Shown: positions 36,275 through 44,970 of the stretch, piece after piece | How positions within the stretch are numbered: position 1 is the stretch's first letter | How the letters are laid out: every line of letters begins with the position of its first letter | From: Herbaspirillum sp. alder98 | GTDB taxonomy: Bacteria; Pseudomonadota; Gammaproteobacteria; Burkholderiales; Burkholderiaceae_D | Direction: 5' to 3' | NCBI RefSeq assembly: GCF_020179755.1 | Contig: NZ_JAIUCY010000007.1 | Span: 177,297 to 241,296 of the forward strand | Length of the DNA: 64,000 nt | Made by a program: the position numbers and the translations under genes | The notes under the pieces: generated by a model | The model's database searches: none | What the model was told of the DNA's origin: nothing | The model's input: the letters and a program-made list of their open reading frames with translations, nothing else

Positions 36275-38578
36275 TTACTGGTCCCGCTTCTTCTGCTGGA
36301 GGCCGGCTTCACGGGCGCGTTCCTGCTCTGCCGCACGACGACGGCGCGCACGGCTGGCCAGCACCAGCATCAGGACGAACAGGGCGATGATGCTCAGCGG
36401 CACGACCCACCACAGGATGTCGGGGATGGTGATCGATGGCGCGTCCTGCACGTAGTCCCGACCGCTGGTGTCGCTGGTATTGATCTCGGACAGCAAACCC
36501 GCGTTACCGATGGCGGCCACGTTGCCGCTGGACAGCTGGAACGGCTTGGCCACGGCAGGCGCGGACTGGCCGACGCTGCGCCACACCACGCCGTCATGAC
36601 CGCTCGCCTGCGTCACCTCGACGATGCCGAGCCGGTTGAAGCCGCTCACATCCAGCATCGGCTTGTTGCTACTGTCGTTCAACACCAGCGTGTTCTGCTT
36701 GACCACGACCAGGCTCTTGTCGTCCTTGAAGCCGGTGTCGAAGGCCAGGAAGTTGCCGCTCGGCGCGGCCTGGGCGCCATCATCGACCACCTTCATGGTG
36801 GTGCGCCCGGCCGGCAGGCCGGTACTGGCCGCGACCATCACGACCCGCTGCAACGTCGCCGCCGAATCGCTCAGATAGGCCTTGGGCACCAGCAACTCGG
36901 CGCCGGTGGCGAAGCGTCGCACCATGCCCGTGAAGTTGGCTTCATCCTTGGCCTTATCAAGCTTGATGTGGCTCGATGCCAGTACGGCGACCGGGAACGA
37001 TTGCGGCGTCTCGCGGCAATTGTCGCTCGATGGCTGGCGCACGAAGGCCACTTTTATCTGGTTCTGCGCGGCCAATGCGTTGGGCGGAATCCGGGCATTG
37101 ATGCGTTCGCGCTGGCCATTGGCCTGCAGATGCGAGGCGCCCAGCAAGACGTCGTTGAGAAATACCGAGACCACCGGCGGCGTGCGTCCCGCACCGGGTG
37201 CGGCCGACACGTCGAGCACCAGCTCGGAGGGCAGGCGACCGTCGCTGGCCACTTCGGCGATGTCGAACGAGGCGGTCCAGTCGGCGCGACTCATCACATC
37301 GAAACTACCTGGCGCGCCCCCCAGGTTCTTGAGCAGGATGTACGGCTCTTGCGACACCGGTTTATGGGCGGCGCGCGCCACCAGTGCGGGCGAACCGCTG
37401 ATGTTGCGCCAGTAGGCGTCGAACATGCTGGCAAAGGCGGCGCCGGATTGCGGACCGGCCAGAATCACCGGTCGCCCGAAAGCCGACACCAGTCGCAGCT
37501 CGCTCGGTTGCAGGCCGTCAGCGCGGGGCTGCAGGCGCGTGCGCCACTGGGCGAAGGCGGCCGCGGCATCGGATGCGCTGGCGCCGACCTGCGCGGCCAG
37601 CGCGTCGAGCGCGCCGTTGATGCTGTCGAGCAGGGCCTTGTCGCCCACCAGGATGTCACCCCGCAACTGGCCATCGAAACCGTTCTGGCCCAGCGACAGC
37701 AACGCGCCGATTTCGGCCTGGTCCTTGAGCACGTGGGTACCTTCGCCAGAGAGCGCGGCGAAGGCCGGGATGGCGCGCAACGCCGCCGGCACCTTCAGGC
37801 GCGACAGGTCGATACGATCCCCCACCACCGGCATGGTCGAGACCGTGCTGTGCTTGCCGGCCCGTTCCAGCGCCACGCCGATGCGCCATGCGGTGTCATA
37901 CGACTGCGCATCGAGCTGGCGGCCGGCGACCATGATCGCGGTCACTGCCGGCAAGGCGCCCCATGCGGTGCGCAGATCGCCGACGGCGCGGCTGTCATAG
38001 CGATAGCTGAAACTGGAGCCGGGTTCGACCCGCAGCACGTTGCCCGGAGTGCGCGGGTCGGAACACTGGGTCTGGCCCGACAGCATCGTGCTCCAGTTCA
38101 CCGACAGGCGCACGAAGCCATTGGCGCGCGGCGCGCCGTCGATGCCCAGCGTCAGGCCGGCATTGCCCTGGTCGGCGGTCATGGCGCGCGCGGCCACCGG
38201 AAAGGTATCGACCGCCAGCACCATGGTGGTCCGGCCACCGTCGGCGCGCAGGTAGCTGGCATCCATCTTCAGTGCGGCGTCGGCCAGCGGCACATTGGCC
38301 GGCACCGGCAGATAGATTTCGCGGCTGCTGTCGTTCGACGCCAGCACCAAGGGGGTAGTGAAGCCGAGCGTTGACAGCGTCTCGCGCCGTTCGATCCAGT
38401 TGTCATCATTGAGCTGATGGAATGCAGCGGCGGCACCGCCTGCGGGGGGCGCCGCGCGCGCAGCGGCAGGCGCCAGCAGCGCAAGGCACAAGGGCAGCAA
38501 CGAGGCAATGCGGCTGGCGCGGACCAGCGCGGCGCGGCGCGGAACGGGCAGAGCGAAGTGGGGGCGATGCGAGATCAT
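36275..38578 (-). CDS. BcsB-like periplasmic subunit of a polysaccharide synthase
   Basis: A 767-residue protein with an N-terminal signal sequence (cleavage after ARA at about 43), a large periplasmic region in two CBD/flavodoxin-like halves, and a C-terminal membrane anchor (DILWWVVPLSIIALFVLMLV) with a positively charged cytoplasmic tail. This is the BcsB plan: BcsB docks on the synthase via its C-terminal helix and guides glucan across the periplasm. Characteristic stretches include VSVFLNDVLLGASHL and INARIPPNALAAQNQIKVAF. It is the first gene of the operon, 11 bases before nfrB. E. coli nfrAB-ybcH has no BcsB-like gene, which makes this combination notable. Confidence 0.85.
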   Translation of the reverse strand: MISHRPHFALPVPRRAALVRASRIASLLPLCLALLAPAAARAAPPAGGAAAAFHQLNDDNWIERRETLSTLGFTTPLVLASNDSSREIYLPVPANVPLADAALKMDASYLRADGGRTTMVLAVDTFPVAARAMTADQGNAGLTLGIDGAPRANGFVRLSVNWSTMLSGQTQCSDPRTPGNVLRVEPGSSFSYRYDSRAVGDLRTAWGALPAVTAIMVAGRQLDAQSYDTAWRIGVALERAGKHSTVSTMPVVGDRIDLSRLKVPAALRAIPAFAALSGEGTHVLKDQAEIGALLSLGQNGFDGQLRGDILVGDKALLDSINGALDALAAQVGASASDAAAAFAQWRTRLQPRADGLQPSELRLVSAFGRPVILAGPQSGAAFASMFDAYWRNISGSPALVARAAHKPVSQEPYILLKNLGGAPGSFDVMSRADWTASFDIAEVASDGRLPSELVLDVSAAPGAGRTPPVVSVFLNDVLLGASHLQANGQRERINARIPPNALAAQNQIKVAFVRQPSSDNCRETPQSFPVAVLASSHIKLDKAKDEANFTGMVRRFATGAELLVPKAYLSDSAATLQRVVMVAASTGLPAGRTTMKVVDDGAQAAPSGNFLAFDTGFKDDKSLVVVKQNTLVLNDSSNKPMLDVSGFNRLGIVEVTQASGHDGVVWRSVGQSAPAVAKPFQLSSGNVAAIGNAGLLSEINTSDTSGRDYVQDAPSITIPDILWWVVPLSIIALFVLMLVLASRARRRRAAEQERAREAGLQQKKRDQ

Positions 38579-39175
38579 GGTGTCCTGTCACGAAAGAGCG
38601 GCCTTCCAGCCGGCACTCGGGCGCAGGCTGCCGCCGGCAATCGTGGCGCGGCGGTGGCTTGTTAGTCTTGGATTCTTTGTGATGCGCAATTTTTCTTGAA
38701 CAGCACGGCAGTGGCTTTGTACTCTTCAGTGCTGCTTCTTTACGACTTAGTAGCGTCACACTTGGTTGCACAGGCTGCACGTTGTTACGACAACAACTGG
38801 AGTTTTGATAACGTGCGATGCGGAGGGAGAAGGTGCAAATCTAAGCGAGTGCCGTCGAAAAGCGGCTGCTCAAAAAACAGGCACTATTTCGGCGCCGATG
38901 CCGGCCATGACAGGAACTACGCCCGTATCAGCGCGCAAGATCGGGAACAGCGGTACGGATTCGATAGCGAGCGCGACATCACCGGCGAGCCGGCAGACGC
39001 TACCCCGCGCCAAGATGTATCAAAATGTTACCCATTTAGTCGTGCTCGTTTCCTGCATGCAACGTCGCGATATATGGCGACATCTTTTATAATCATCGGC
39101 AGGAGACAACCATCGCGAATGCCGTGCAGCGCACGCCGCATCCGGCAAGTATCGCGAGCAACCACAGGCATCGCC
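38579..39175. other. Non-coding region between exopolysaccharide operon and small membrane protein
   Basis: About 600 bases, lower in GC than the genes around it, with no reading frame showing normal codon use. It must contain the minus-strand promoter of the exopolysaccharide operon and the plus-strand promoter of the 74-residue protein. A GTTGTTACGACAACAAC imperfect inverted repeat (about 38782-38798) is the only other structure seen. Confidence 0.5.
39064..39093 (+). promoter_or_regulatory. Palindromic operator next to a consensus -10
   Basis: GTCGCGATATATGGCGAC (39064-39081) is a near-perfect 18-base inverted repeat and lies where the -35 region would be, just upstream of a perfect TATAAT (39088-39093) that serves the 39176 gene. 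An AGGAGA follows downstream. Confidence 0.55.
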
Positions 39176-39400
39176 ATGGCACTATATTTCAAGAACAAGC
39201 GACGCAAGACCTTCCTCGGCGCGCCGGTCGGCTGGCCGCTGATGTGCGTGATGGTGCTCGACCTGTTCATTGCCGGCTTGATGATCCTGTCGGACCACGA
39301 CTGGGCCGGCCTGGTGCTGCTGTATCCCCCGACCGCACTGGCCATCGCCATGATTGCCGACTCCCGCAAGGACAAGCCGCTGGCGCATCCGCCGCGTTGA
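39176..39400 (+). CDS. Small two-helix membrane protein, unrecognised
   Basis: A 74-residue protein with a basic N-terminus (YFKNKRRKT), two hydrophobic helices (GWPLMCVMVLDLFIAGLMIL and AGLVLLYPPTALAIAMIA) separated by a short SDHDW turn, and a charged C-terminus. The gene has its own consensus -10 and palindromic operator ~100 bases upstream. It is followed 25 bases later by an ABC-type ATPase gene, with which it may be co-transcribed. I do not recognise the family. Confidence 0.7.
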   Translation: MALYFKNKRRKTFLGAPVGWPLMCVMVLDLFIAGLMILSDHDWAGLVLLYPPTALAIAMIADSRKDKPLAHPPR

Positions 39401-39425
39401 TCGTCGCACCTATCGGCTCCCGGAC

Positions 39426-40064
39426 ATGCATGTTTCTGCAGATCTGCCAGGCGCGCTGAGCCTGAGCAACATTGAATTCGGCTTTCCCGGACACACACTG
39501 TTCGACGGCTTTTCGGCCGTGCTGACGCCAGGCGTGAACCTGGTTCGCGGCGGCGATGGCCGCGGCAAGACTTCGCTGCTGCAATTGATGGCCGGGCAAT
39601 TGCCGGCACGCTCCGGCACGCTGGAATTGAACGGCGTGCGGCTGGACCTGGACAGCGCCGCCTATCGGCGCCAGGTGTTCTATATCGACCCGCGCACCGA
39701 GGCCTACGACCAGGCCACGCCACCCGAGGTATTTGCCGAACTGCAGGCGCGCCATCCTTCTTTCGACCAGTCCTGCATCGCCGCGCTGTGCGAGGGCCTA
39801 TCGCTGACGCCCCATCTCGAAAAGAAACTCTTCATGCTGTCGACCGGCAGCAAGCGCAAGGTCTACCTGGCAGCGGCCCTGGCCGCCGGCGCCGCCCTGA
39901 CCCTGCTCGACGATCCGTTTGCCAGCCTCGATCGCGCTTCGATCAATTTCGTCAGTGCTGCGCTCGCAGCGCAAGCCGCCAACCCCAGGCAGATCTGGGC
40001 GGTGGCGATGTACGAGACGCCGGCCGACATCACGCTCGCCACTACGATCGATCTCGGGGATTGA
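39426..40064 (+). CDS. Solitary ABC-type ATPase with Walker B Asp-Asp
   Basis: A 212-residue soluble ABC ATPase. Walker A GGDGRGKTS (K48) is intact, the signature is a degenerate LSTGSKRK (138-145), and Walker B reads LTLLDDP, so the catalytic Glu is replaced by Asp (D163). It resembles the short CcmA/heme-exporter-like ATPases in length. There is no permease in the neighbourhood apart from the 74-residue membrane protein. Either a subunit of a split transporter or a regulatory ATPase; function undetermined. Start at the ATG at 39426; in-frame upstream codons read into the preceding gene. Confidence 0.75.
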   Translation: MHVSADLPGALSLSNIEFGFPGHTLFDGFSAVLTPGVNLVRGGDGRGKTSLLQLMAGQLPARSGTLELNGVRLDLDSAAYRRQVFYIDPRTEAYDQATPPEVFAELQARHPSFDQSCIAALCEGLSLTPHLEKKLFMLSTGSKRKVYLAAALAAGAALTLLDDPFASLDRASINFVSAALAAQAANPRQIWAVAMYETPADITLATTIDLGD

Positions 40065-40108
40065 GTTAGTGGCATGATGTGCTCCTTCTCAACCGATGGA
40101 CGCCCGCC

Positions 40109-41035
40109 ATGACCACTGTCACCGATTTCACGCCGATGCTGCAGCAGGTGCTTGAAGAGGTTCGCCCGCTCACGCTGCAGGGCAAGGTGGCCGACTATAT
40201 TCCCGAGCTCGGGCATGTCGATCGCAACAAGCTCGGTATTGCGCTGTACCTGCCCGATGGCGGCGTCTTCTGCGCCGGCGACGCGCACGAGCGTTTCTCG
40301 ATACAGAGTATTTCGAAGGTCTTCACCCTGATCATGGCTTACCGGCGGCTGGGCGACGCGCTGTGGCAGCGGGTGGGGCGGGAGCCATCGGGTACGCCAT
40401 TCAATTCGTTGATCCAGCTCGAGACCGACCTGGGCATCCCGCGCAATCCCTTCATCAATGCCGGTGCGCTGGTGGTGAGCGATATCCTGTGCAGCCAGTA
40501 CGTCAACGCGCACTTGTCGATTCTTGAATTCATCCGCCAGATCAGCGGCGTGGACGATATCAATTTCAATACCCGGGTGGCGCGCTCGGAAGCCCAGCAT
40601 GGCTACCGCAATGCGGCGATGGCCAATTTCATCAAGAGCTTCGGCAACCTGAAGGCGCCGGTCGATGATGTGTTGCAGACCTATTTCCGCCAATGCTCGA
40701 TCGAGATGAGCTGCGCCGAACTGGTTCGTGCGGCGCAACTACTGGTGCATTACGGCACCACGCCCGACGTGAGCGAGACCTTGCTCACGCCCAGCGAGGT
40801 ACGACGGGTGACGTCCATCATGCTCACCTGCGGCACCTACGACGCTGCCGGCGACTTTGCGTTTCGCATCGGCCTGCCGGCCAAGAGCGGCGTCGGCGGC
40901 GGCATCCTGGCAGTGGTGCCGGGCCGCATGGCGCTATGCGTCTGGTCGCCTGCGCTGGACTATCACGGTAACTCGCTGGCCGGCGGCAGGGCGCTCGAAC
41001 TGTTTTCGGCGCGCTCTGGATTTTCGGTTTTCTGA
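40109..41035 (+). CDS. glsA: Glutaminase (GlsA family)
   Basis: A 308-residue cytoplasmic serine-dependent beta-lactamase-fold enzyme that hydrolyses glutamine to glutamate and ammonia. The catalytic SxxK motif is S67-ISK70 (FSIQSISKVF), with further family marks NPFINAGALVV, the ARSEAQHGYRNAAMA segment and the C-terminal GVGGGILAVVPGRMALCVWSP. Length agrees with E. coli YneH (308). It lies 44 bases after the ABC ATPase gene on the same strand; a TTG-type extension of 10 codons is unlikely. Confidence 0.96.
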   Translation: MTTVTDFTPMLQQVLEEVRPLTLQGKVADYIPELGHVDRNKLGIALYLPDGGVFCAGDAHERFSIQSISKVFTLIMAYRRLGDALWQRVGREPSGTPFNSLIQLETDLGIPRNPFINAGALVVSDILCSQYVNAHLSILEFIRQISGVDDINFNTRVARSEAQHGYRNAAMANFIKSFGNLKAPVDDVLQTYFRQCSIEMSCAELVRAAQLLVHYGTTPDVSETLLTPSEVRRVTSIMLTCGTYDAAGDFAFRIGLPAKSGVGGGILAVVPGRMALCVWSPALDYHGNSLAGGRALELFSARSGFSVF

Positions 41036-41050
41036 GCGATTCCCTCGTAC

Positions 41051-41080
41051 AAAAAAAAGCGCCGTGGCTAGCCACGGCGC
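41051..41080 (-). terminator. Intrinsic terminator for the micro-ORF transcript
   Basis: A perfect palindrome GCGCCGTGGC-TA-GCCACGGCGC (41059-41080) is preceded on the plus strand by eight A residues, i.e. followed by a U tract on the minus-strand RNA. It ends the transcript of the two genes at 41145-42261. Confidence 0.85.
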
Positions 41081-41144
41081 AAGAACCTCACGAAGGATGG
41101 TAGAGCAATTGCAGGGTACCGCTGTAGATCGGTGCAGCGTTAGC

Positions 41145-41216
41145 TTAGAACACCAGAATCAGCAGCAGGATAAGTGGGATAGGTACTCCCAGCAGCCAGA
41201 GCAGGATCGCAGGCAT
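41145..41216 (-). CDS. 23-residue hydrophobic micro-protein
   Basis: A 23-codon ORF encoding an almost purely hydrophobic peptide beginning MPAILLWLLGVPIP and ending LILVF, i.e. a single membrane helix with a Pro kink. A strong GAGGAG site lies 8 bases before the ATG, only 10 bases after the stop of the upstream membrane protein, and an intrinsic terminator follows. This organisation (good RBS, coupling, terminator) supports translation. I recall near-identical short peptides in other Burkholderiales but no function. Confidence 0.65.
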   Translation of the reverse strand: MPAILLWLLGVPIPLILLLILVF

Positions 41217-41226
41217 GATGGTCTCC

Positions 41227-42261
41227 TCAGTTGTTGACGACGGGTTGGGACGGTGCCACGGCACGTGGTGCGGCAAAGTCGGGAAGATCACGGCGACGAC
41301 CGCCATAGGTGGCCGAGAAGCTGGCGATGAAGGCGCCGCACAGCAGCGACAGGAACATCCACAGCGAACCGTAGGCAGCGGCCTTGCGGGCAGCGTCAGC
41401 TGCTTCGCGGGCCTTCACCGCGGCATCGTCGACAGACTTCTTGTAGGCGGCAAACGTGTCATTGACGCGCTTTTCGGCATCGGCCTGGCTCAGCCCGGTG
41501 CGACGTGCCACCACCTGGCCGACATAGGCGCGGTCGGCATCGGTCAGTGCGCCATTGCTCAATGCATAGGTGAAGATGCGCGCCACTTCAAGGCGTTGCG
41601 CCGGGCTGGTGCCGTCACGACCTTCATCCGGTCCGCGCGTCGCTGGCAGCGCCAGCGGAGCAGCATCGGCGGTGGGTGCTGGCGCGCCGCCCGGGGCAGC
41701 CGGTGCGGTAGCGTTAGGTGCCCGGAACAGGCCATCGATGAAGTAACCCGAAGCGGTGTCGGCGATATTGCTGTTGCTGCCGGCGGCACCCGCTGCGGCC
41801 ACGCCAGCGCCACCGACGGCTGCGACTGCAGCACCGGTGGCACGCACACCGCCCGAGATGACGCTGGTGATGGCGGTGCCCAGTACGGCGGCGGTGACCA
41901 GGGTAGCGACCGACCATGCCAGGAAGCCGTGGGCGGTATCGCGGAAATAGACTTCGCGGGTATGCACCCCAGCCCACTTCACACGCAGGCGACCCGCGAG
42001 GTAGCCACCGATGGCAGACGCCGCGAGTTGAGTGAAGACCAGCCAGATCGCGCCGGAGATGCCGATGGTCTTGGCCGACAGGCCTTCACCCGACCAGGGC
42101 GATACCGACGAAAATCCCAGGCCGAAGCCGAGGATCAATAGAATGAACGAGAGCGCGGCCGCACCGGCGGCGCCACCCAGTACCGCGCCCCAGGAAACAC
42201 CTGATCCGGTCAATGCGGCTGATTCGCCGACGCTCTCGTTATATACGACGTGATTATTCAT
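41227..42261 (-). CDS. Multi-spanning membrane protein with Ala/Gly-rich centre, unrecognised
   Basis: A 344-residue protein: four hydrophobic helices (starting with VSWGAVLGGAAGAAALSFIL and IWLVFTQLAASAIGGYLAG), a low-complexity Ala/Pro region (about 145-205), a charged helical domain with ARRTGLSQADAEKRVNDTF and a Lys/Ala-rich amphipathic stretch, and a last TM (MFLSLLCGAFIASFSATYGG). Such proteins occur in rhizobia and Burkholderiales as hypothetical membrane proteins. GGAGGCAAC precedes the ATG. The micro-ORF at 41145 is its immediate downstream partner. Confidence 0.85.
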   Translation of the reverse strand: MNNHVVYNESVGESAALTGSGVSWGAVLGGAAGAAALSFILLILGFGLGFSSVSPWSGEGLSAKTIGISGAIWLVFTQLAASAIGGYLAGRLRVKWAGVHTREVYFRDTAHGFLAWSVATLVTAAVLGTAITSVISGGVRATGAAVAAVGGAGVAAAGAAGSNSNIADTASGYFIDGLFRAPNATAPAAPGGAPAPTADAAPLALPATRGPDEGRDGTSPAQRLEVARIFTYALSNGALTDADRAYVGQVVARRTGLSQADAEKRVNDTFAAYKKSVDDAAVKAREAADAARKAAAYGSLWMFLSLLCGAFIASFSATYGGRRRDLPDFAAPRAVAPSQPVVNN

Positions 42262-42540
42262 GTTGCCTCCTCAGTGTCCAATAAGCATCACGCCCGGCAC
42301 GATCAATGATCGCCACCAGGCTCGCGTCGACTCGCTTGATCCGTTTGTTTTTCACTGCAAGGATTGTTAGTTCTGGCTACGCCACCAGGGGCAGCGTGCG
42401 CGATCATCACGGTTCGAATCGACAGGCAGAATTTACGGCGGCGGCGCTTCCTCATCCATAGGACGATGGCGGGAAATTTCGTAGGACAGAAGGCAGCTAT
42501 GTGCCACCAGGAGCGGTAAAGGACGCGTCCGCCTGCAGCC

Positions 42541-43815
42541 TCAGCGGTGCACGATCCATTGCAGCGCCAGCGTGGCGCCAAACAATGCTGCGCCGATCAG
42601 CGCGCCGACGATGGTCCCGTTGATGCGAATGTACTGCAGGTCACGCCCGATATTGAGTTCTACCTGATGCGCCAGCTCGACCGCATCCCAATTCTTGACG
42701 GTCTCACTGATGTGGCGAGTGAGCAGTTGGGTCATCTCCGGGCCGAGGGCACCGATCGCCTGCTCCAGGCGTGTGTTGAGCGTGGCGCGCAACAGCGGGT
42801 CATCTTGCAGCGCCTGCCCGATCCAGCGGGCAGCGCCACTGGCCTTGGCGTGCAATGCCGAATCGGGCTGCGCCAGATCGCGCTGCAGCCAGCTGCGGAT
42901 ATTTCCCCACAGGCCGGACAGATAGGTGCTGACGGCTTCGCCCTCGAGCAGTTCACGCTTGATCTGCTCGCCCCGCGCCTGCAGCACGGGGTCGTGCTTG
43001 AGTTGCTCGATGAAGTCGGCGAGTTGCGCGTCGAAAGCCCGGCGCAGAGCATGGTCAGGATCGTTTGCAATGCCGGTGAGCAGCTTGTCGATGATCGCCG
43101 CCAGGGTGTCGGCGGACTTCTCGCCGATCCAGCTCGACGGCAACAGCTTCTCGATCTTCGGATATTCCTGGCGCAGCCATTCGATCATGTGCTCGGCGAT
43201 GAAGGCGCGGGTGGATTCTCGATTGAGCAGGGCGGCTACCTGGCCGATGGCCTGGTCCAGCAGTTCCTGATGACGCCCGTCGCGGGTCAGCACATCAAGG
43301 ATCGCGCCCAGCGAGCGCGACAGGTCGACCCGGTCGAATGCGGCGTGCATGGCTTCGCGCGCAAAACGCTGGATGGCGCGATCATCGGCCATATCGAGCA
43401 CCTGGGCCAGGGCGGCGCAGATATAACTGCCCAGTTGCCGCGCATGAGATGGATCCGCCAGCCAGTCGGCGACCAGCCGTGCCGGATCGTGGCGCTTGAT
43501 CAGCGTAGCCAGCGCTTGCGGATTGAGAAATTTTTCTTCGACGAACACCGCCAGGTTATCGGCGATGCGGTCCTTGTTGCGCGCGATGACGGCGGTATGC
43601 GACGACAGCAGCGGAATCGGAATGCGGCGGAACAGGGCGCTCACCGCAAACCAGTCTGCCAGGGCGCCCACCATCGCCGCCTCGGCCATGGCGCGCAGCA
43701 GATCACTCCATAGCATGCGCGGCGCAAGTGAAGCAGCGATGAAAACCACTGCGGCGCCGATCAGCCAGGACAGTGCGAGCAACTTGGCACGACGCAGGGC
43801 AAGTGTCTTATCCAT
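42541..43815 (-). CDS. DUF445 family inner-membrane protein
   Basis: A 424-residue protein from the ATG at 43815 (MDKTLALRRAKLLALS). TM1 lies near residues 13-33, then the DUF445 signature AMAEAAMVGALADWFAVSALFRRIPIP, a long helical soluble region and a C-terminal TM (GTIVGALIGAALFGATLAL). It resembles YjiN of E. coli. Function unknown. The reading frame continues 28 codons upstream but without the family N-terminus. It stands alone, with 279 featureless bases before the next minus-strand gene (42262-42540). Confidence 0.87.
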   Translation of the reverse strand: MDKTLALRRAKLLALSWLIGAAVVFIAASLAPRMLWSDLLRAMAEAAMVGALADWFAVSALFRRIPIPLLSSHTAVIARNKDRIADNLAVFVEEKFLNPQALATLIKRHDPARLVADWLADPSHARQLGSYICAALAQVLDMADDRAIQRFAREAMHAAFDRVDLSRSLGAILDVLTRDGRHQELLDQAIGQVAALLNRESTRAFIAEHMIEWLRQEYPKIEKLLPSSWIGEKSADTLAAIIDKLLTGIANDPDHALRRAFDAQLADFIEQLKHDPVLQARGEQIKRELLEGEAVSTYLSGLWGNIRSWLQRDLAQPDSALHAKASGAARWIGQALQDDPLLRATLNTRLEQAIGALGPEMTQLLTRHISETVKNWDAVELAHQVELNIGRDLQYIRINGTIVGALIGAALFGATLALQWIVHR

Positions 43816-44231
43816 GATCCTGGGTGAAATAAAAAGATGGGCGGCATCGGCATTCTTGTATTCGTCGATGATAGCCCTAGTAGTAACCATCAGGCACAAC
43901 TCGCGATCCGCTGGGCGTAGGGTCGATGCGTTTTGATAGTTATGGCATGGAGCAGTTCCAGCCGCCGATCACCGACGCCCACCCGCCAGAATGCTGTCAG
44001 GGACTAGAGTAGGTCGCGCAAGTTGGCAATCGCAGCGACACGATCGGCGGTTGATGACTACGTCGCGCAGGCGCTCCCGGTTGACAAGTCGGGTGCGCGG
44101 AACGTCGCACATCGACAACTTTCGAACCACTAACCAATTTCAGCTGGAATGTAAAAAATGTCGCTTATAGTAGTGAGTCGACCAAGTTTAGCTGGTGGAC
44201 CGTCATCGCAAGACATCGGATTCTTTGAGCG
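43816..44231. other. Non-coding region between DUF445 gene and XRE pair
   Basis: 416 bases with no convincing gene. Near the right end a TATAGT (44166-44171) could be the -10 of the first XRE regulator. No repeat or RNA structure recognised. Confidence 0.45.
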
Positions 44232-44495
44232 ATGAAAAAGACGAAACCATTGCTTAGCTCTCGCGAAATATTTGGACTCAACGTTCGAAAAGCGCGCAGA
44301 TTAAAAGAAATCTCCCAGGAAGAACTTGCCTTCAGGGCTGATATCAGTCGTACTTACCTCAGCGAAGTCGAGCGCGGTGAACGCAACATCTCCGTCAACA
44401 ACATGGAAGCGCTCGCCATCGCCCTGGATCTCACCCTTCCCGATCTGCTCAACCCCACGTTGTTTTCAGTTGCGGCAAATATCGCGTTGGACTGA
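44232..44495 (+). CDS. XRE-family HTH regulator, copy 1
   Basis: An 87-residue single-domain HTH protein. The Cro/CI-type helix-turn-helix reads ISQEELAFRADISRTYLSEV followed by ERGERNISVNNMEALAIALD. It is about 50 % identical by eye to the C-terminal domain of the next gene, so the two are tandem paralogues. Base composition is less GC-rich than the surrounding genes. Confidence 0.85.
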   Translation: MKKTKPLLSSREIFGLNVRKARRLKEISQEELAFRADISRTYLSEVERGERNISVNNMEALAIALDLTLPDLLNPTLFSVAANIALD

Positions 44496-44525
44496 GTCGA
44501 TCAACACTCATTCTTCCTGACGGCC

Positions 44526-44912
44526 ATGACCAATATCGATTTCTTCTATCCCGATCTTCGCGCGCATGAGTTCATCATGCTGTGTGTCGAAGAGGCTGCC
44601 AACGGACGCAAGTCCCGCGGCGGCGACTACATCATCGACAACCCTGTCGACGATACGCCATCCGATCCCAGCAAGCCCAGCGCCCGCCAGATATTCGGCG
44701 ACAACGTGCGCAAGGCGCGACGCCTGCAAGACCTCACTCAACGCGAGCTCGCCGCCCGCGCCGGTTTAAGTTGCAAGTATCTCAGTGAGCTCGAGCGAGG
44801 CCGCCCGAACTTCTCCATCCATCATATGGAAACGCTGGGAGAAGCCCTTGGCATCAACGTCGGCGATCTGTGCGACCAGCAGCTTTTTACAGCGCTGGTG
44901 AGTGAACGTTGA
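44526..44912 (+). CDS. XRE-family HTH regulator, copy 2
   Basis: A 128-residue protein: a ~50-residue N-terminal extension of unknown fold (FFYPDLRAHEFIMLCVEEAA) and a Cro/CI HTH (LTQRELAARAGLSCKYLSEL, ERGRPNFSIHHMETLGEALG). It lies 30 bases after copy 1, probably in the same transcript, and ends before a bidirectional terminator shared with gyrB. Confidence 0.85.
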   Translation: MTNIDFFYPDLRAHEFIMLCVEEAANGRKSRGGDYIIDNPVDDTPSDPSKPSARQIFGDNVRKARRLQDLTQRELAARAGLSCKYLSELERGRPNFSIHHMETLGEALGINVGDLCDQQLFTALVSER

Positions 44913-44970
44913 TGTATAGAGTACCGTTGCAGTACCCCGTCTGCGGTGCTTGCCCAACTACCGATGACAT

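Noticed and set aside
34485..36455. 656-codon open frame antisense to nfrB
   Set aside because: Shadow of the glycosyltransferase gene; no domain seen.
38766..39092. Possible 108-codon reading frame starting at TTG
   Set aside because: Ser/Thr-rich, no ribosome site, no recognisable domain and located in lower-GC intergenic DNA; it looks like chance.
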